From JAAUUE01 sp943370025 (lineage in GTDB: Bacteria > Cyanobacteriota > Cyanobacteriia > Cyanobacteriales > JAAUUE01): a stretch of 64,000 nucleotides of DNA. Position 1 is the first letter of the stretch; each line of letters opens with the position of its first letter. The notes under the pieces were generated by a model. That model did not search any database. It was not told the DNA's origin and saw only the letters and a program-made list of their open reading frames with translations. Shown piece after piece: positions 34,972 to 43,878 of the stretch. Both the position numbers and the translations under genes were made by a program. The stretch lies in the NCBI GenBank assembly GCA_943370025.1, contig CALRPI020000024.1, positions 1 through 64,000 of the forward strand. The letters run 5' to 3'.

Positions 34972-36630
34972 TTAAGAGCATTTACGAATAATGGCTAGGG
35001 CTGTATTCCGGCGAGTTACTTGATGGACGATCGGACACTCCTGCAACCGATATTGATTTTTCCAGCGGAACCAGCTTAAGTAATAAAATGGTCTAGTCAA
35101 CTTATGTTCATTTTCTTCATAGCTCACAACTTCAAATCCCGGTGCAGCATAAAACCGAGCCGAATTAGGTATGCCACCAATCACTACTTTGCTGCCAGCA
35201 TCCCCATGCTGATTAATCCATTCCATGCCTTCTCGCAAGCTCAAACCTAATACTTCTAAGTCAAATTGGTTTGGAGTGGCTTCGATACCGCCGGAGATCC
35301 GATTAATGTAAGCATACTGGTAGGGATGCAGGCTGATCATCTCAACAATAATCCCGGTGTAGATAACTATAACTAACCCGACCAAAAACTGTTTTTGACG
35401 CTTAGTGACTAAGATTTGATAAAGCCAGATAATTGCTATTGCAGTAATTGCCACAATGCCGGGAGTAATGAATAGAAAATGACGCATTCCATCATAGATC
35501 GGAGATCTCCTGAGCACGGCAAAAAGAGGTAAAAATAATACCTGCCACCAAACCATCATCACACAGGCTTTCTGTAGGATGGAAAGTTTTTTGTAGCGGA
35601 CAATGATCCAAGTGGAACCCGCCACAAACCCCAGATGAAATATAACAGGCATTGCCATGAAGATCCACGTTAACAAGTAACCCCTAGGAATTTTCTGAAT
35701 GGGAAAATCCCAGCCGCGAAATAGCACTGTAATCTGGAGACGATGGCTAGAAAGATAATCTAGAGTTTCAAAAAAACCGGCGATCGGATTTCCCCAAAAA
35801 GCTGGATAACAAATACTATGAACCACTGCCCAAGCAATTACTAGGAATGCATATAATCCAAGGAAATTAATCAATAATTGCTTTTTTCTGCCTTGCTCCC
35901 ACCAAATCAATAAATAGCTAGCCAAGAAGAAAAAGAGAATCAAAAAAGCTCCAATTCTTACTCCAGAAGTTAATCCTAGAAGAATGCCATATAGAATGGT
36001 GTAGTTTGTGGCTTTATTATTTCCTATTTTAGCTTCTTGGTCTGGCTGGAAATAAAAGTTAATTAAATAAGCTCCCATCAGACTAGACAGGGTAAAAACA
36101 GCCGTAAAAGGAGCATCTTTAGGATTAAAAAAACTATGCCCCCAGTGAATTGGCATCACCGCCAAACTCAAAGCTCCAAACCAAGCATACTCAGCCCCAC
36201 AAAAGATACTCACAATTCCGGCTACTGCTAAATAAGTAATCCCAGAGAAAATAAAGGTTACGTAATGCTTAACTTGTATTCTGTCTTTTAAGGCTTTATT
36301 TCTACTAGCTTCACTATCTAATTGTTGAGCATAGTCTAGACTCTTGAAAGAGAACCCGTGGACAACAAATTCCTTGGCTTGGAAAACCGTTTCTGACAAT
36401 ACATTGAATACAGTACCAAAGTATTTCAAGTCTCCCGGTATCGGTGTTCTATTAGCAATCCATTCTAGATTGCGGCGCACCATGGCAACTTCCGTACCTT
36501 CATCTATGGTGATCCCATATTGGGGAACCAAAGGAAGACCAATTAAAGCAATAACTAGCATGACTAAGATTAACTTTGCCTTAGCATGGGTTTGTAATTT
36601 CTGCCAAGTAGTTTTGATGATTTCCGGCAT
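34972..36630 (-). CDS. Multi-pass GT39/PMT-like glycosyltransferase
   Basis: 552 residues with about ten to eleven hydrophobic segments. The first loop after helix 1 has YGITIDEGTEVAM, the acidic Asp-Glu motif that in GT-C enzymes (ArnT/PMT/RgtA type) lies in the active site facing the periplasm. Such enzymes use polyprenyl-phosphate sugars to glycosylate lipids or proteins. The C-terminus is a soluble domain (SLREGMEWINQHGDAGSKVVIGG, FYAAPGFEVVSYEE). Acceptor is unknown. It neighbours the WcaI-like gene but is on the opposite strand. Confidence 0.7.
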   Translation of the reverse strand: MPEIIKTTWQKLQTHAKAKLILVMLVIALIGLPLVPQYGITIDEGTEVAMVRRNLEWIANRTPIPGDLKYFGTVFNVLSETVFQAKEFVVHGFSFKSLDYAQQLDSEASRNKALKDRIQVKHYVTFIFSGITYLAVAGIVSIFCGAEYAWFGALSLAVMPIHWGHSFFNPKDAPFTAVFTLSSLMGAYLINFYFQPDQEAKIGNNKATNYTILYGILLGLTSGVRIGAFLILFFFLASYLLIWWEQGRKKQLLINFLGLYAFLVIAWAVVHSICYPAFWGNPIAGFFETLDYLSSHRLQITVLFRGWDFPIQKIPRGYLLTWIFMAMPVIFHLGFVAGSTWIIVRYKKLSILQKACVMMVWWQVLFLPLFAVLRRSPIYDGMRHFLFITPGIVAITAIAIIWLYQILVTKRQKQFLVGLVIVIYTGIIVEMISLHPYQYAYINRISGGIEATPNQFDLEVLGLSLREGMEWINQHGDAGSKVVIGGIPNSARFYAAPGFEVVSYEENEHKLTRPFYYLSWFRWKNQYRLQECPIVHQVTRRNTALAIIRKCS

Positions 36631-36778
36631 AGGATAATTCTCAGATTCAATAGCGGTGAGGTACTTGTTTCTACTATTTACCGGGATTTTAAATATAAAT
36701 CAGGCATCTATTTAATCAATACAGAACCTTTCATGTAAATAGAATACTTTGCATTCTCTAAAACACTGACTAGGCTTT

Positions 36779-36822
36779 AGTTTGCGTGTGGGCTTCGACT
36801 ACGCTCAGACCACACGCAAACT
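36779..36822. repeat. Hairpin with TTCGACTACGCTCAG tip
   Basis: Arms GTTTGCGTGTGG and CCACACGCAAAC around GCTTCGACTACGCTCAGA, followed by TACTGTAAGTTGCC. The tip is the same 16-base module as in elements at 23949, 26138 and 54219, but the arms are different. Confidence 0.65.
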
Positions 36823-36866
36823 ACTGTAAGTTGCCATAGGCGGCAACTTAAGTTTAGGCAACTTAT

Positions 36867-37586
36867 TTATCTGAGGATTGCTGTCTTTTGGAGAGTGAAT
36901 ATTTCTTTAATCCCAACTTCCGCGAGATCTAACAGTTGGTTGAGTTGTTGACGGCTAAAACTTTGATGCTCAGCGGTACCTTGGACTTCAATAAGTTGCA
37001 ATTGTTCATCCATGACGATATTTAAATCTACATCGACCCCCACATCTTCTAGGTAGTCTAGGTCAAGCAGGGCTTGATTATCCATTAATCCTACGGATAC
37101 TGCTCCTACGTTATGGAGAATGGGCGATCGCTCTAGTTCTCCTTGGGCAATTAACTTATTCACCGCTTCTGTGAGGGCAACAAAACCTCCATTGATGGCA
37201 GTGGTGCGAGTCCCGGCATCAGCTTGGATCACGTCGGCATCGATGGTGATTGTCCGCTCGCCTAGCAGGTTCATATCTAGAGCCGATCGCAAACTCCGCC
37301 CAATTAAGCGCTGAATCTCTTGAGTTCTGCCCGAAAGCTTCTGCCACTCCCGTGGGTGGCGTTGGGGAGTAGCTCCCGGCAGCATTCGGTACTCTGCCGT
37401 CAACCAACCCTGCCCTTTTCCTTCTAGAAACTTTGGCACTCCCGCAGAAATACTCACCGTACACAAAACTTGGGTATCGCCACATTTGGCTAAAACTGAA
37501 CCCGTAGGAAAGCGGGTAAAATTTCGGACAAAATCGAGGGGACGAAGTTGATTAAATTCTCTATTGTGCGATCGCTGCCAACCCAT
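36867..37586 (-). CDS. rph: Ribonuclease PH
   Basis: 239 residues. Phosphorolytic 3'-5' exoribonuclease that trims tRNA 3' ends. The opening NREFNQLRPLDFVRNFTRFPTGSV, the LTAEYRMLPGATP substrate loop, the QRLIGRSLRSALDM segment and IDADVIQADAGTRTTAINGG contain the conserved Arg/Asp residues. ATG at 37586 is chosen because GAGGAGAGG lies ten bases upstream; an earlier TTG would have no ribosome binding site. Confidence 0.95.
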   Translation of the reverse strand: MGWQRSHNREFNQLRPLDFVRNFTRFPTGSVLAKCGDTQVLCTVSISAGVPKFLEGKGQGWLTAEYRMLPGATPQRHPREWQKLSGRTQEIQRLIGRSLRSALDMNLLGERTITIDADVIQADAGTRTTAINGGFVALTEAVNKLIAQGELERSPILHNVGAVSVGLMDNQALLDLDYLEDVGVDVDLNIVMDEQLQLIEVQGTAEHQSFSRQQLNQLLDLAEVGIKEIFTLQKTAILR

Positions 37587-37756
37587 AATCAATCCTCTCC
37601 TCAAGTATTTTTCAGTAGTTCAATATAAAACTAGGTATCTAATTTAGGACTTATGCAAATCTTGCTTGCTAACCACGATCATCAGGGGCGTAATACCTTA
37701 GCTGCTTTCAACCTAAGGCTATAAAAAATGATAAATATAGGTTTTAGCCAAGTCTT

Positions 37757-37855
37757 GATCCTCCTAAATCCCTGTGCTAACGCACCGCTACACTAGAAAA
37801 AAGGGGACTTTAAGAAAATTCTTTTCTCTCTTTTTTAGGGGGGTTAGGGGAGATC
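37757..37855. repeat. Family D repeat (GATCC...GGATC type)
   Basis: A 99-bp imperfect inverted repeat opening GATCCTCCTAAATCCC and ending TTAGGGGAGATC, with the characteristic GCTAACGCACCGCTACACTAGAAAAAAGGGG centre. Related copies: 43761-43861, inside 20464-20651, and short forms at 44921-44954, 52400-52457, 58508-58540 and 63011-63037. Otherwise the 37587-38065 gap shows nothing recognised. Confidence 0.75.
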
Positions 37856-38065
37856 GAGGATTAAGCATCAAACATAAGTCTAGGACTAACTTTGACGTTA
37901 AATTGGCACCAATGAAGGTTTTGCGCCCCTACTAGAGCTATGATTTTTGTGTAAATCCTATAAATATCCGCCACGCTTTTCTAATGCTACCGTTTTCCCT
38001 AGGATACACTAGGTAATTGTTGTCTATCAAAATTATTGTCTATCAAAAATTTTGAGGTAAAGCCC

Positions 38066-38989
38066 ATGCCCCCTTTACTCCGAGAGAGTCTGCCGGATTC
38101 TGATGCCACCACCTTAAATTTAGATCAAGAAACCCTAGATCAAGAAGCCTTAGATCAGGAAATTCTAGAGCAAGAAATCATATTCCTATGGGAGAACGAA
38201 GCTGATGATGAACAAATCCTGTATCCCCAAAGTGATGGCAAACCTATGGCTGAAGGCACTGAGCAATATGACTGGATTGTGATGATCAAAGAGAATCTAG
38301 AAATATTGTTTGCCCATAATCCTAAAGTTTTTATTGCTGCTGATCTGCTTTGGTATCCCGTTCCAGTGCCTGAAGGAACTCCTGACTCTGAAATTGAACC
38401 TCCTAGCGTCAGGTCTCAAGCTCCTGATGTGATGGTGATCTTCGATCGCCCCAAGGGCAAACGCCGCTCCTATCTTCAGTGGCAAGAAAGAAATATGCCT
38501 CCCCAAGTTGTCTTTGAAATTCTTTCCTACAGTAATAGGACTCGCCGGGGACGAAAGGAACTGCAAACCAAATTTAATTTCTATCAAACCTACGGAGTGG
38601 AAGAATATTATATCTATGACCCCAAAACCTCTAATTTGAAGGGTTGGTTGCGGCAAGGGCAAGAATTACTGCCGATTGCTAGCTTGTCTGGCTGGGTTAG
38701 TCCCCGGTTAGGGATTAGGTTTGAGGTGCGATCGAGGCAAGACCTAGAAATTTACTACCCCGATGGACGTAAATTTCTCTCATCCATAGAATTATCCTCT
38801 CAAGCTGAAATAGCTCAACAGCAGGCTGAAATAGCCCAACGACAGGCTGAAATGGCTCAACAGCAGGCTCAAGTCACAACTTCTCAACTCCAACAAACTG
38901 CCGTGAGACTAGTTCAATCAGGCATGTCTAAACAGCAGGTAGCAGAGATCATGAATCTGTCTCAGGAGCAAATTAATACATGGCTGTGA
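38066..38989 (+). CDS. Uma2-family protein with C-terminal heptad repeats
   Basis: 307 residues. The Uma2/DUF820 core is at about 30-230 (NPKVFIAADLLWYP, APDVMVIFDRPKG, PQVVFEILSYSNRTRRGRKEL, VEEYYIYDP). It is followed by a tail with near-exact repeats of Q-A-E-I-A-Q-Q (about 240-275, encoded by tandem CAGGCTGAAATAGC units) and a helix-turn-helix-like end (LVQSGMSKQQVAEIMNLSQEQI). The acidic N-terminus also repeats (LDQETLDQEALDQE). GAGG precedes ATG 38066. It overlaps the next gene by 10 bases. The repeat-built tails vary quickly in this family. Confidence 0.85.
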   Translation: MPPLLRESLPDSDATTLNLDQETLDQEALDQEILEQEIIFLWENEADDEQILYPQSDGKPMAEGTEQYDWIVMIKENLEILFAHNPKVFIAADLLWYPVPVPEGTPDSEIEPPSVRSQAPDVMVIFDRPKGKRRSYLQWQERNMPPQVVFEILSYSNRTRRGRKELQTKFNFYQTYGVEEYYIYDPKTSNLKGWLRQGQELLPIASLSGWVSPRLGIRFEVRSRQDLEIYYPDGRKFLSSIELSSQAEIAQQQAEIAQRQAEMAQQQAQVTTSQLQQTAVRLVQSGMSKQQVAEIMNLSQEQINTWL

Positions 38990-39825
38990 ATCAAAACTCA
39001 TCAACTAAGCTAACTGAGATAAAGCTAATCGATCGCTCCCGCCCCGCCGGGAGTTCATTCCCCTTACTACTCCTATTATTTGGAGGGATATTCATAATCC
39101 TCTTACCTTTGCTAGTGCCTTTATATTTTTCCTTCACCAATCTAGAGGGGGGATTTACTTGGGCAAATTATCAAGAGGCATGGAGTCGGGGTCGGTTCCT
39201 ATTAGCTTTTGGTAATTCTACCCTTGTCGCCCTAGCTGTCACAGCCTTGCAGATTGTCACCTCTGCCCTCGCCGGTTATGCCCTCGCTAGATTAAAGTTC
39301 CCCGGTAGAAGATTTCTATTATTGCTAATTATTGCCACCCTAGTAATTCCCTTTCAACTATTAGTAATTCCTGTTTTTTTAGTATTAAAATGGGGCGGGA
39401 TGATTAATACCTATTGGGCGTTGATTTTACCCACCGCCGCTAATGGTTTTGGGATTTTCTTAATGCGGCAATATTTTCAAACCATCCCTGTGGAACTAGA
39501 AGATGCAGCAGCCTTGGATGGGGCAAATCCGTGGCAAATTCTTTGGTATATTCTATTGCCCCTCGCCCGCCCTGCCCTTGTGACCTTATTTCTGTTTACT
39601 TTTATTGGGGAATGGAATGATTTATTTAAACCTTTAGTATTTACCACTCGTCCAGAATTACGCACCGTCCAGTTGGCTCTAGCAGAGTTGCAGGAACAAT
39701 TCACTAATAATTGGCAACTCCTGATGGCGGGGGTGGCAATCGCAACTATTCCCGTCGTCATTTTATTTATTTTTGGGCAACGTCAATTTATTCGAGGTAT
39801 TGCCACTACAGGCATCAAAAATTAG
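38980..39825 (+). CDS. Carbohydrate ABC transporter permease (MalG type)
   Basis: 281 residues, six membrane helices. The cytoplasmic EAA loop is clear (VELEDAAALDGANPWQILWYILLPLARPAL), and the C-terminal arm ends FGQRQFIRGIATTGIKN, typical of MalG/LacG-like permeases. No binding protein, MalF-type partner or ATPase lies nearby, so partners must be encoded elsewhere. It overlaps the Uma2 gene by 10 bases, giving a probable translational coupling that may be accidental. Confidence 0.85.
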   Translation: MAVNQNSSTKLTEIKLIDRSRPAGSSFPLLLLLFGGIFIILLPLLVPLYFSFTNLEGGFTWANYQEAWSRGRFLLAFGNSTLVALAVTALQIVTSALAGYALARLKFPGRRFLLLLIIATLVIPFQLLVIPVFLVLKWGGMINTYWALILPTAANGFGIFLMRQYFQTIPVELEDAAALDGANPWQILWYILLPLARPALVTLFLFTFIGEWNDLFKPLVFTTRPELRTVQLALAELQEQFTNNWQLLMAGVAIATIPVVILFIFGQRQFIRGIATTGIKN

Positions 39826-39885
39826 GTTGCCAGATCATCTTGAGATCATTGCTCAACCATTAGACTCTCCTCAATTAGATAAAAA

Positions 39886-40773
39886 TTAGATAAATTCCCC
39901 CTGAGCCACCATAATCGCTCTACCTCCAACAAAGACTTGAATTACTGATTGATCTTTACGGGCTTTAAGCAGTAGTAACGAAGGACGACTAATTTCGTAA
40001 CCCTGCTCTACTTTTAGATTAATTGAAGGCTGGGAAAAATAATCATACTGGACTAAATAAGCTGCTAAACAACCATTAGCACTGCCAGTAGCTGGATCTT
40101 CAGGAATACCTAGATAATCAGCAAATACTCGCACACATAAATCATTCTCAGGTTCATGGGGTTCTGGACAGAAAACTAAAATTGCCTTAGCTCCAATATT
40201 TTGAATAATCTCTTGATATTTCTGTTGATTAATTCGACAAGATTTCAGAGCTTGTTGAGTTTTTAGGGGAACAATAATAAAAGCTATTCCGGTTGATACT
40301 GATTGGATTGGAAATCTTTCATCCAAATCATCGACACTAATATTCAGCACCTCTGCTATTTCCTCAGGCTCGAAGGACTCATAGAAGGCTGGGGGTCTTT
40401 GTGCCATCCACAGAAGATCGATCGCCCCTTCTTGATAACTAATATCTACCGGTATTTGCCCAATTTGCAGATTTAAGCTGATTCGACTGACTGGCTGCTG
40501 GATAATTTTCTGCTGAATTACAAATGCCGTACCAATAGTGGGATGACCAGCAAACGGCAATTCATGTTTTGGGGTAAAGATGCGGACTGGATAGCCATTA
40601 TTTTCTGGCTGATTATCTAAGATAAAAGTCGTCTCTGAAAAATTGAGTTCTTTAGCTATGTTCTGCATTTGCTCCGTCGTTAGATCTCGAGCATCAGGAA
40701 AAACAGCTAATTGATTGCCCGTGTATTTACTGATAGCGAAAACATCAAGAATATAAAAAGAGAATGGATACAT
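39886..40773 (-). CDS. PhzF-family isomerase-like protein
   Basis: 295 residues. The PhzF/DapF-like fold shows YILDVFAISKYTGNQLAVF at the start, the conserved active-site glutamate region (LNFSETTFIL), LPFAGHPTIGTAFV and, in the second half, EDPATGSANGCLAAYL. In phenazine producers PhzF isomerises a chorismate-derived intermediate, but most homologues have unknown substrates, and no phenazine genes occur here. I start at ATG 40773 (MYPFSFYILDVFA); a TTG four codons upstream is less likely. Confidence 0.88.
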   Translation of the reverse strand: MYPFSFYILDVFAISKYTGNQLAVFPDARDLTTEQMQNIAKELNFSETTFILDNQPENNGYPVRIFTPKHELPFAGHPTIGTAFVIQQKIIQQPVSRISLNLQIGQIPVDISYQEGAIDLLWMAQRPPAFYESFEPEEIAEVLNISVDDLDERFPIQSVSTGIAFIIVPLKTQQALKSCRINQQKYQEIIQNIGAKAILVFCPEPHEPENDLCVRVFADYLGIPEDPATGSANGCLAAYLVQYDYFSQPSINLKVEQGYEISRPSLLLLKARKDQSVIQVFVGGRAIMVAQGEFI

Positions 40774-40855
40774 GGTAATAAGCAATAGGGAGATTAGTTT
40801 TAGTTAAAAATTGTTTTTAGGAACTTATAACAGCTTACTAATGTATCAGTTCATC

Positions 40856-42199
40856 CTAGGGTTTTGCTGTGATAATGGTCACTGGATTGAGGGGGGTAAA
40901 GCAAGTTGAGTTCCCGATGGGGATAGATCTAGATAGCTGGACTTGAAGCATTTTCACTTGCCATTTTTGTTGGAGATACCAAGCTAAACTCTGATGCAGG
41001 TGTTCTACTGTAGCGATCGCCAAAACCACTATGCCTCCGGGGTTTAATCGGCAACTACAAGCTTCAAGAATAGTTTCCAGACTTCCTTCACTATTTACTG
41101 TATAGACACCGATAAAGATACGATCGGGTGAGGGCAGATGACGTAACATATCTGGGGCATCCCCATGGACAGAAATGACATTTGGTACTTGTAACCGATT
41201 GATATTTTGTTCAATCAGGCTAGTGCCCATCGCAGTTTTTTCCAAGGCATAAACTTGAGCTGTGGGGCAAAGACGGGCAATCTCGATCGCCACTGCCCCA
41301 TTACCTGCCCCCACATCCCAGACAATCTGTCCCGGTTGCAGAGCTAATTCTCCTAAAACCAAAGTTCGGACTTCTCTCTTTGTCATTAGATCCGGTCTAT
41401 GTTCTCCCGGAAAGGAGGCACTATTACTGAAGCTGACAAACTCCTGATCTTCTATTCCTAATATTGGCAGAGTATCTTTTTGGAGCGGTTGTGCTGTGGA
41501 TAAACTCCGCAATAAAATCACCACGTTGGATGGCGAAATTTCTATGTTTGTTAGGGAATCTATGCCCTCTGCGTTTAAGTTAAAGGCTTGGATTTTTTCT
41601 TGCTCATCTCCTAAGTTTTCACAGATCCAGATTTGATAGGTATAGGGCAGATCTAGGGCTAAATAAAGTTGAGCGATCGCCTTTGGTGCCTCTTGACTTT
41701 CAGTGAGGACGGCAATTTTTGAGGCTCCGGCTTGGAAGACTGCTTTAATTTGTTCTAGGGATCGCTCGTAAATACTCAAAATTTGGGCATCTTGCCAAGG
41801 TAATTTAAGGCGGTTAAAAGCCAATTGCACAGGAGTAAGATTGGGGTGAAAGGTCACCTGTTCCGGGGAAATTTCGGTCAGGAGTAATCTGCCTAAACCA
41901 AAAAACAGAGGGTCACCGGAGGCAAGGATCACGATCGCCACGGGTTCAGGAGTGGTGTAAGGAGCTTCATAGCGGCTACTTTCTGGCTGCATTTGCTCTA
42001 GTACTGTCCGGACTTGGCGCAGGGCAACCCGCACATCCCCTAGGATAATTCGCCGCCCTGTATATTCGGGAAAGTAACTAAGATGACGATCGCTCCCCAC
42101 CAGCAGGGTAGCCTGAGCAATGATTTCTTGTACCTTCTCGGACAATCCTCCTAAACCATCTAAGCCGATACCCACTACATTGATCGGAGTTATAGCCAA
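40856..42199 (-). CDS. cobL: Precorrin-6Y C5,15-methyltransferase (decarboxylating), CbiE-CbiT fusion
   Basis: 447 residues. Methylates C5 and C15 and decarboxylates the ring in cobalamin synthesis. The N-terminal CbiE domain (1-210: INVVGIGLDGLGGLSEKVQE, LASGDPLFFGLGRLL) and the C-terminal CbiT domain (about 265-440: MTKREVRTLVLGELAL, VWDVGAGNGAVAIEIARL for SAM) are in one chain. The start is the TTG at 42199: AAGGAGG (42208-42214) sits eight bases before it, and the ATG at 42229 has no ribosome binding site. It is divergent from chlI, another tetrapyrrole gene, with 290 bases between. Confidence 0.9.
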   Translation of the reverse strand: MAITPINVVGIGLDGLGGLSEKVQEIIAQATLLVGSDRHLSYFPEYTGRRIILGDVRVALRQVRTVLEQMQPESSRYEAPYTTPEPVAIVILASGDPLFFGLGRLLLTEISPEQVTFHPNLTPVQLAFNRLKLPWQDAQILSIYERSLEQIKAVFQAGASKIAVLTESQEAPKAIAQLYLALDLPYTYQIWICENLGDEQEKIQAFNLNAEGIDSLTNIEISPSNVVILLRSLSTAQPLQKDTLPILGIEDQEFVSFSNSASFPGEHRPDLMTKREVRTLVLGELALQPGQIVWDVGAGNGAVAIEIARLCPTAQVYALEKTAMGTSLIEQNINRLQVPNVISVHGDAPDMLRHLPSPDRIFIGVYTVNSEGSLETILEACSCRLNPGGIVVLAIATVEHLHQSLAWYLQQKWQVKMLQVQLSRSIPIGNSTCFTPLNPVTIITAKP

Positions 42200-42319
42200 A
42201 GTTAAGTCCTCCTTCCTGATTCTAGTCATGATTTCGGTTAACGTTTCCTTCCCCTGATTTTACTTTACCGATCGCCTTAATTTTGTTAGTTGGCACATCA
42301 CTACATCTATCTCAATTCG

Positions 42320-42411
42320 CTAGCAATTCTCAATAGATTGAAAAGGTTGCACCCTGTGGGGGTAATCTTTTCAATCCCCTAGAGTTAGCAAATGATCTAG
42401 GAATCGCCATA
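42320..42411. repeat. Degenerate family A element between cobL and chlI
   Basis: Hairpin GATTGAAAAGGTTGCACCC...GGGGGTAATCTTTTCAATC, then CTAGAGTTAGCAAATGATCTAGGAATCGCCATA, the family A end. It lies 80 bases upstream of chlI and about 120 bases upstream of cobL. Confidence 0.6.
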
Positions 42412-42490
42412 TCACAAGAAAACTGCAAGAATGTGGCAAAATAGGAAAGGCAACTAAGCCTTATTTATTATTTTCCATAGGTCAAACAAA

Positions 42491-43537
42491 GTGAGTTCCC
42501 CAGTTTCTAGCCCCACAAATAACCGTCGTCAGGTCTTCCCTTTTACCGCCATTGTGGGGCAGGAAGAAATGAAATTAGCCCTGATTTTGAATGTGATTGA
42601 CCCCTTTATTGGCGGGGTGATGATCATGGGCGATCGTGGCACCGGGAAATCCACAACCATCCGGGCTTTGGCTGATCTGTTGCCAGAAATTGAGGTGATA
42701 GCTGGCGACCCCTTCAATAGTTCTCCCGGCGACCCTGACTTAATGAATCCCAGCAATCTCAGCGATCGCCCAGTGGTGAAAACAAAAGTTCCCATGATTG
42801 ACCTACCCTTGGGGGCAACCGAGGATCGGGTGTGTGGGACGATCGATATTGAAAAAGCCTTAGCTGAAGGAGTGAAAGCCTTTGAGCCGGGATTGCTCGC
42901 CAAGGCAAACCGGGGCATTTTGTACGTCGATGAAGTTAATCTCTTAGACGATCACTTGGTAGACGTATTGTTAGATTCTGCCGCTAGTGGTTGGAACACT
43001 GTAGAACGGGAAGGTATTTCCATCCGGCATCCAGCGCGGTTTGTCTTAGTTGGTTCCGGTAACCCGGAAGAAGGGGAACTGCGCCCCCAATTGCTCGATC
43101 GCTTTGGGATGCACGCCGAAATTCGCACGGTCAAGGAGCCAGAACTGCGGGTGCAAATTGTCGAACAAAGATCAGCCTTTGATCAAGACCCCAACCCCTT
43201 TCTGGTTAAATACCAGCCCGATCAAATCCATCTCCAAGACCAGATCAGCAAGGCTCAAACTCTCCTGCCCCAAGTGGAATTGGACTACGAACTGCGGGTG
43301 AAAATCTCCCAAGTTTGCTCGGAACTAGATGTGGATGGTTTACGGGGAGATATTGTCACCAACAGAGCCGCTAAAGCCCTCGCTGCCTACGAAGGCAGAA
43401 CCGAAGTCACGGTAGATGATATCCGCCGGGTAATTGTCCTCTGTCTGCGTCACCGTCTGCGCAAGGATCCCCTAGAGTCAATCGATTCTGGCTCCAAGGT
43501 AGATAAACTTGCCAACCATATCTTCGCCACCAGTTAA
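42491..43537 (+). CDS. chlI: Magnesium chelatase ATPase subunit I
   Basis: 348 residues. AAA+ motor subunit that powers insertion of Mg2+ into protoporphyrin IX together with ChlD and ChlH, the first committed step to chlorophyll. The Walker A motif GDRGTGKST is at residues 47-55, Walker B LYVDEVNLLDDH at about 140, and sensor residues follow in VLVGSGNPEEGELRPQLLDRFG. GTG at 42491 is the start. A family F hairpin follows the stop at 43552. Confidence 0.96.
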   Translation: MSSPVSSPTNNRRQVFPFTAIVGQEEMKLALILNVIDPFIGGVMIMGDRGTGKSTTIRALADLLPEIEVIAGDPFNSSPGDPDLMNPSNLSDRPVVKTKVPMIDLPLGATEDRVCGTIDIEKALAEGVKAFEPGLLAKANRGILYVDEVNLLDDHLVDVLLDSAASGWNTVEREGISIRHPARFVLVGSGNPEEGELRPQLLDRFGMHAEIRTVKEPELRVQIVEQRSAFDQDPNPFLVKYQPDQIHLQDQISKAQTLLPQVELDYELRVKISQVCSELDVDGLRGDIVTNRAAKALAAYEGRTEVTVDDIRRVIVLCLRHRLRKDPLESIDSGSKVDKLANHIFATS

Positions 43538-43551
43538 TCCCTGTAGCTCTT

Positions 43552-43573
43552 AGGGTGGGCAATGCCCACCCTA
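43552..43573. repeat. Family F hairpin after chlI
   Basis: AGGGTGGGCAATGCCCACCCT, a perfect stem 15 bases after the chlI stop. A transcript-end role is possible; no T-run follows. Confidence 0.6.
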
Positions 43574-43635
43574 ATTTGAATCTTCAATACGGGGTGTTTT
43601 TATCTCGTAATCACGTTAAAATAGGAACCATAACT

Positions 43636-43724
43636 GGAGAGGTGGCAGAGCACGGTTGAATGCGACGCACTCGAAATGCGTTAAGGAGGAAACTTCTTCG
43701 TGGGTTCAAATCCCACCCTCTCCG
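43636..43724 (+). tRNA. tRNA-Ser (CGA)
   Basis: 89-nt class II tRNA: acceptor GGAGAGG/CCTCTCC with discriminator G, anticodon loop CTCGAAA (anticodon CGA), a long variable arm (TTAAGGAGGAAACTTCTTC region) and T arm GTGGG-TTCAAAT-CCCAC. A run of T (43725-43730) follows directly and acts as terminator with the acceptor/T stem. Confidence 0.95.
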
Positions 43725-43760
43725 TTTTTTCAAATCCTTTGTGATTATGGGTTACATGCT

Positions 43761-43861
43761 GATCCCCCTAGCCCCCGCGCTAACGCGCCGCTACGCCAGA
43801 AAAAAGGTGGGGAAAAGAATTTTCTTGAAGTCCCCCTTTTTAAGGGGGATTTAGGGGGATC
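43761..43861. repeat. Family D repeat
   Basis: Opens GATCCCCCTAGCCCCCGC, has GCTAACGCGCCGCTACGCCAGAAAAAAGG in the centre, and ends AAGGGGGATTTAGGGGGATC. It fills the space between tRNA-Ser and the convergent permease gene. Confidence 0.8.
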
Positions 43862-43878
43862 AAAGTTTAATATTGAAA

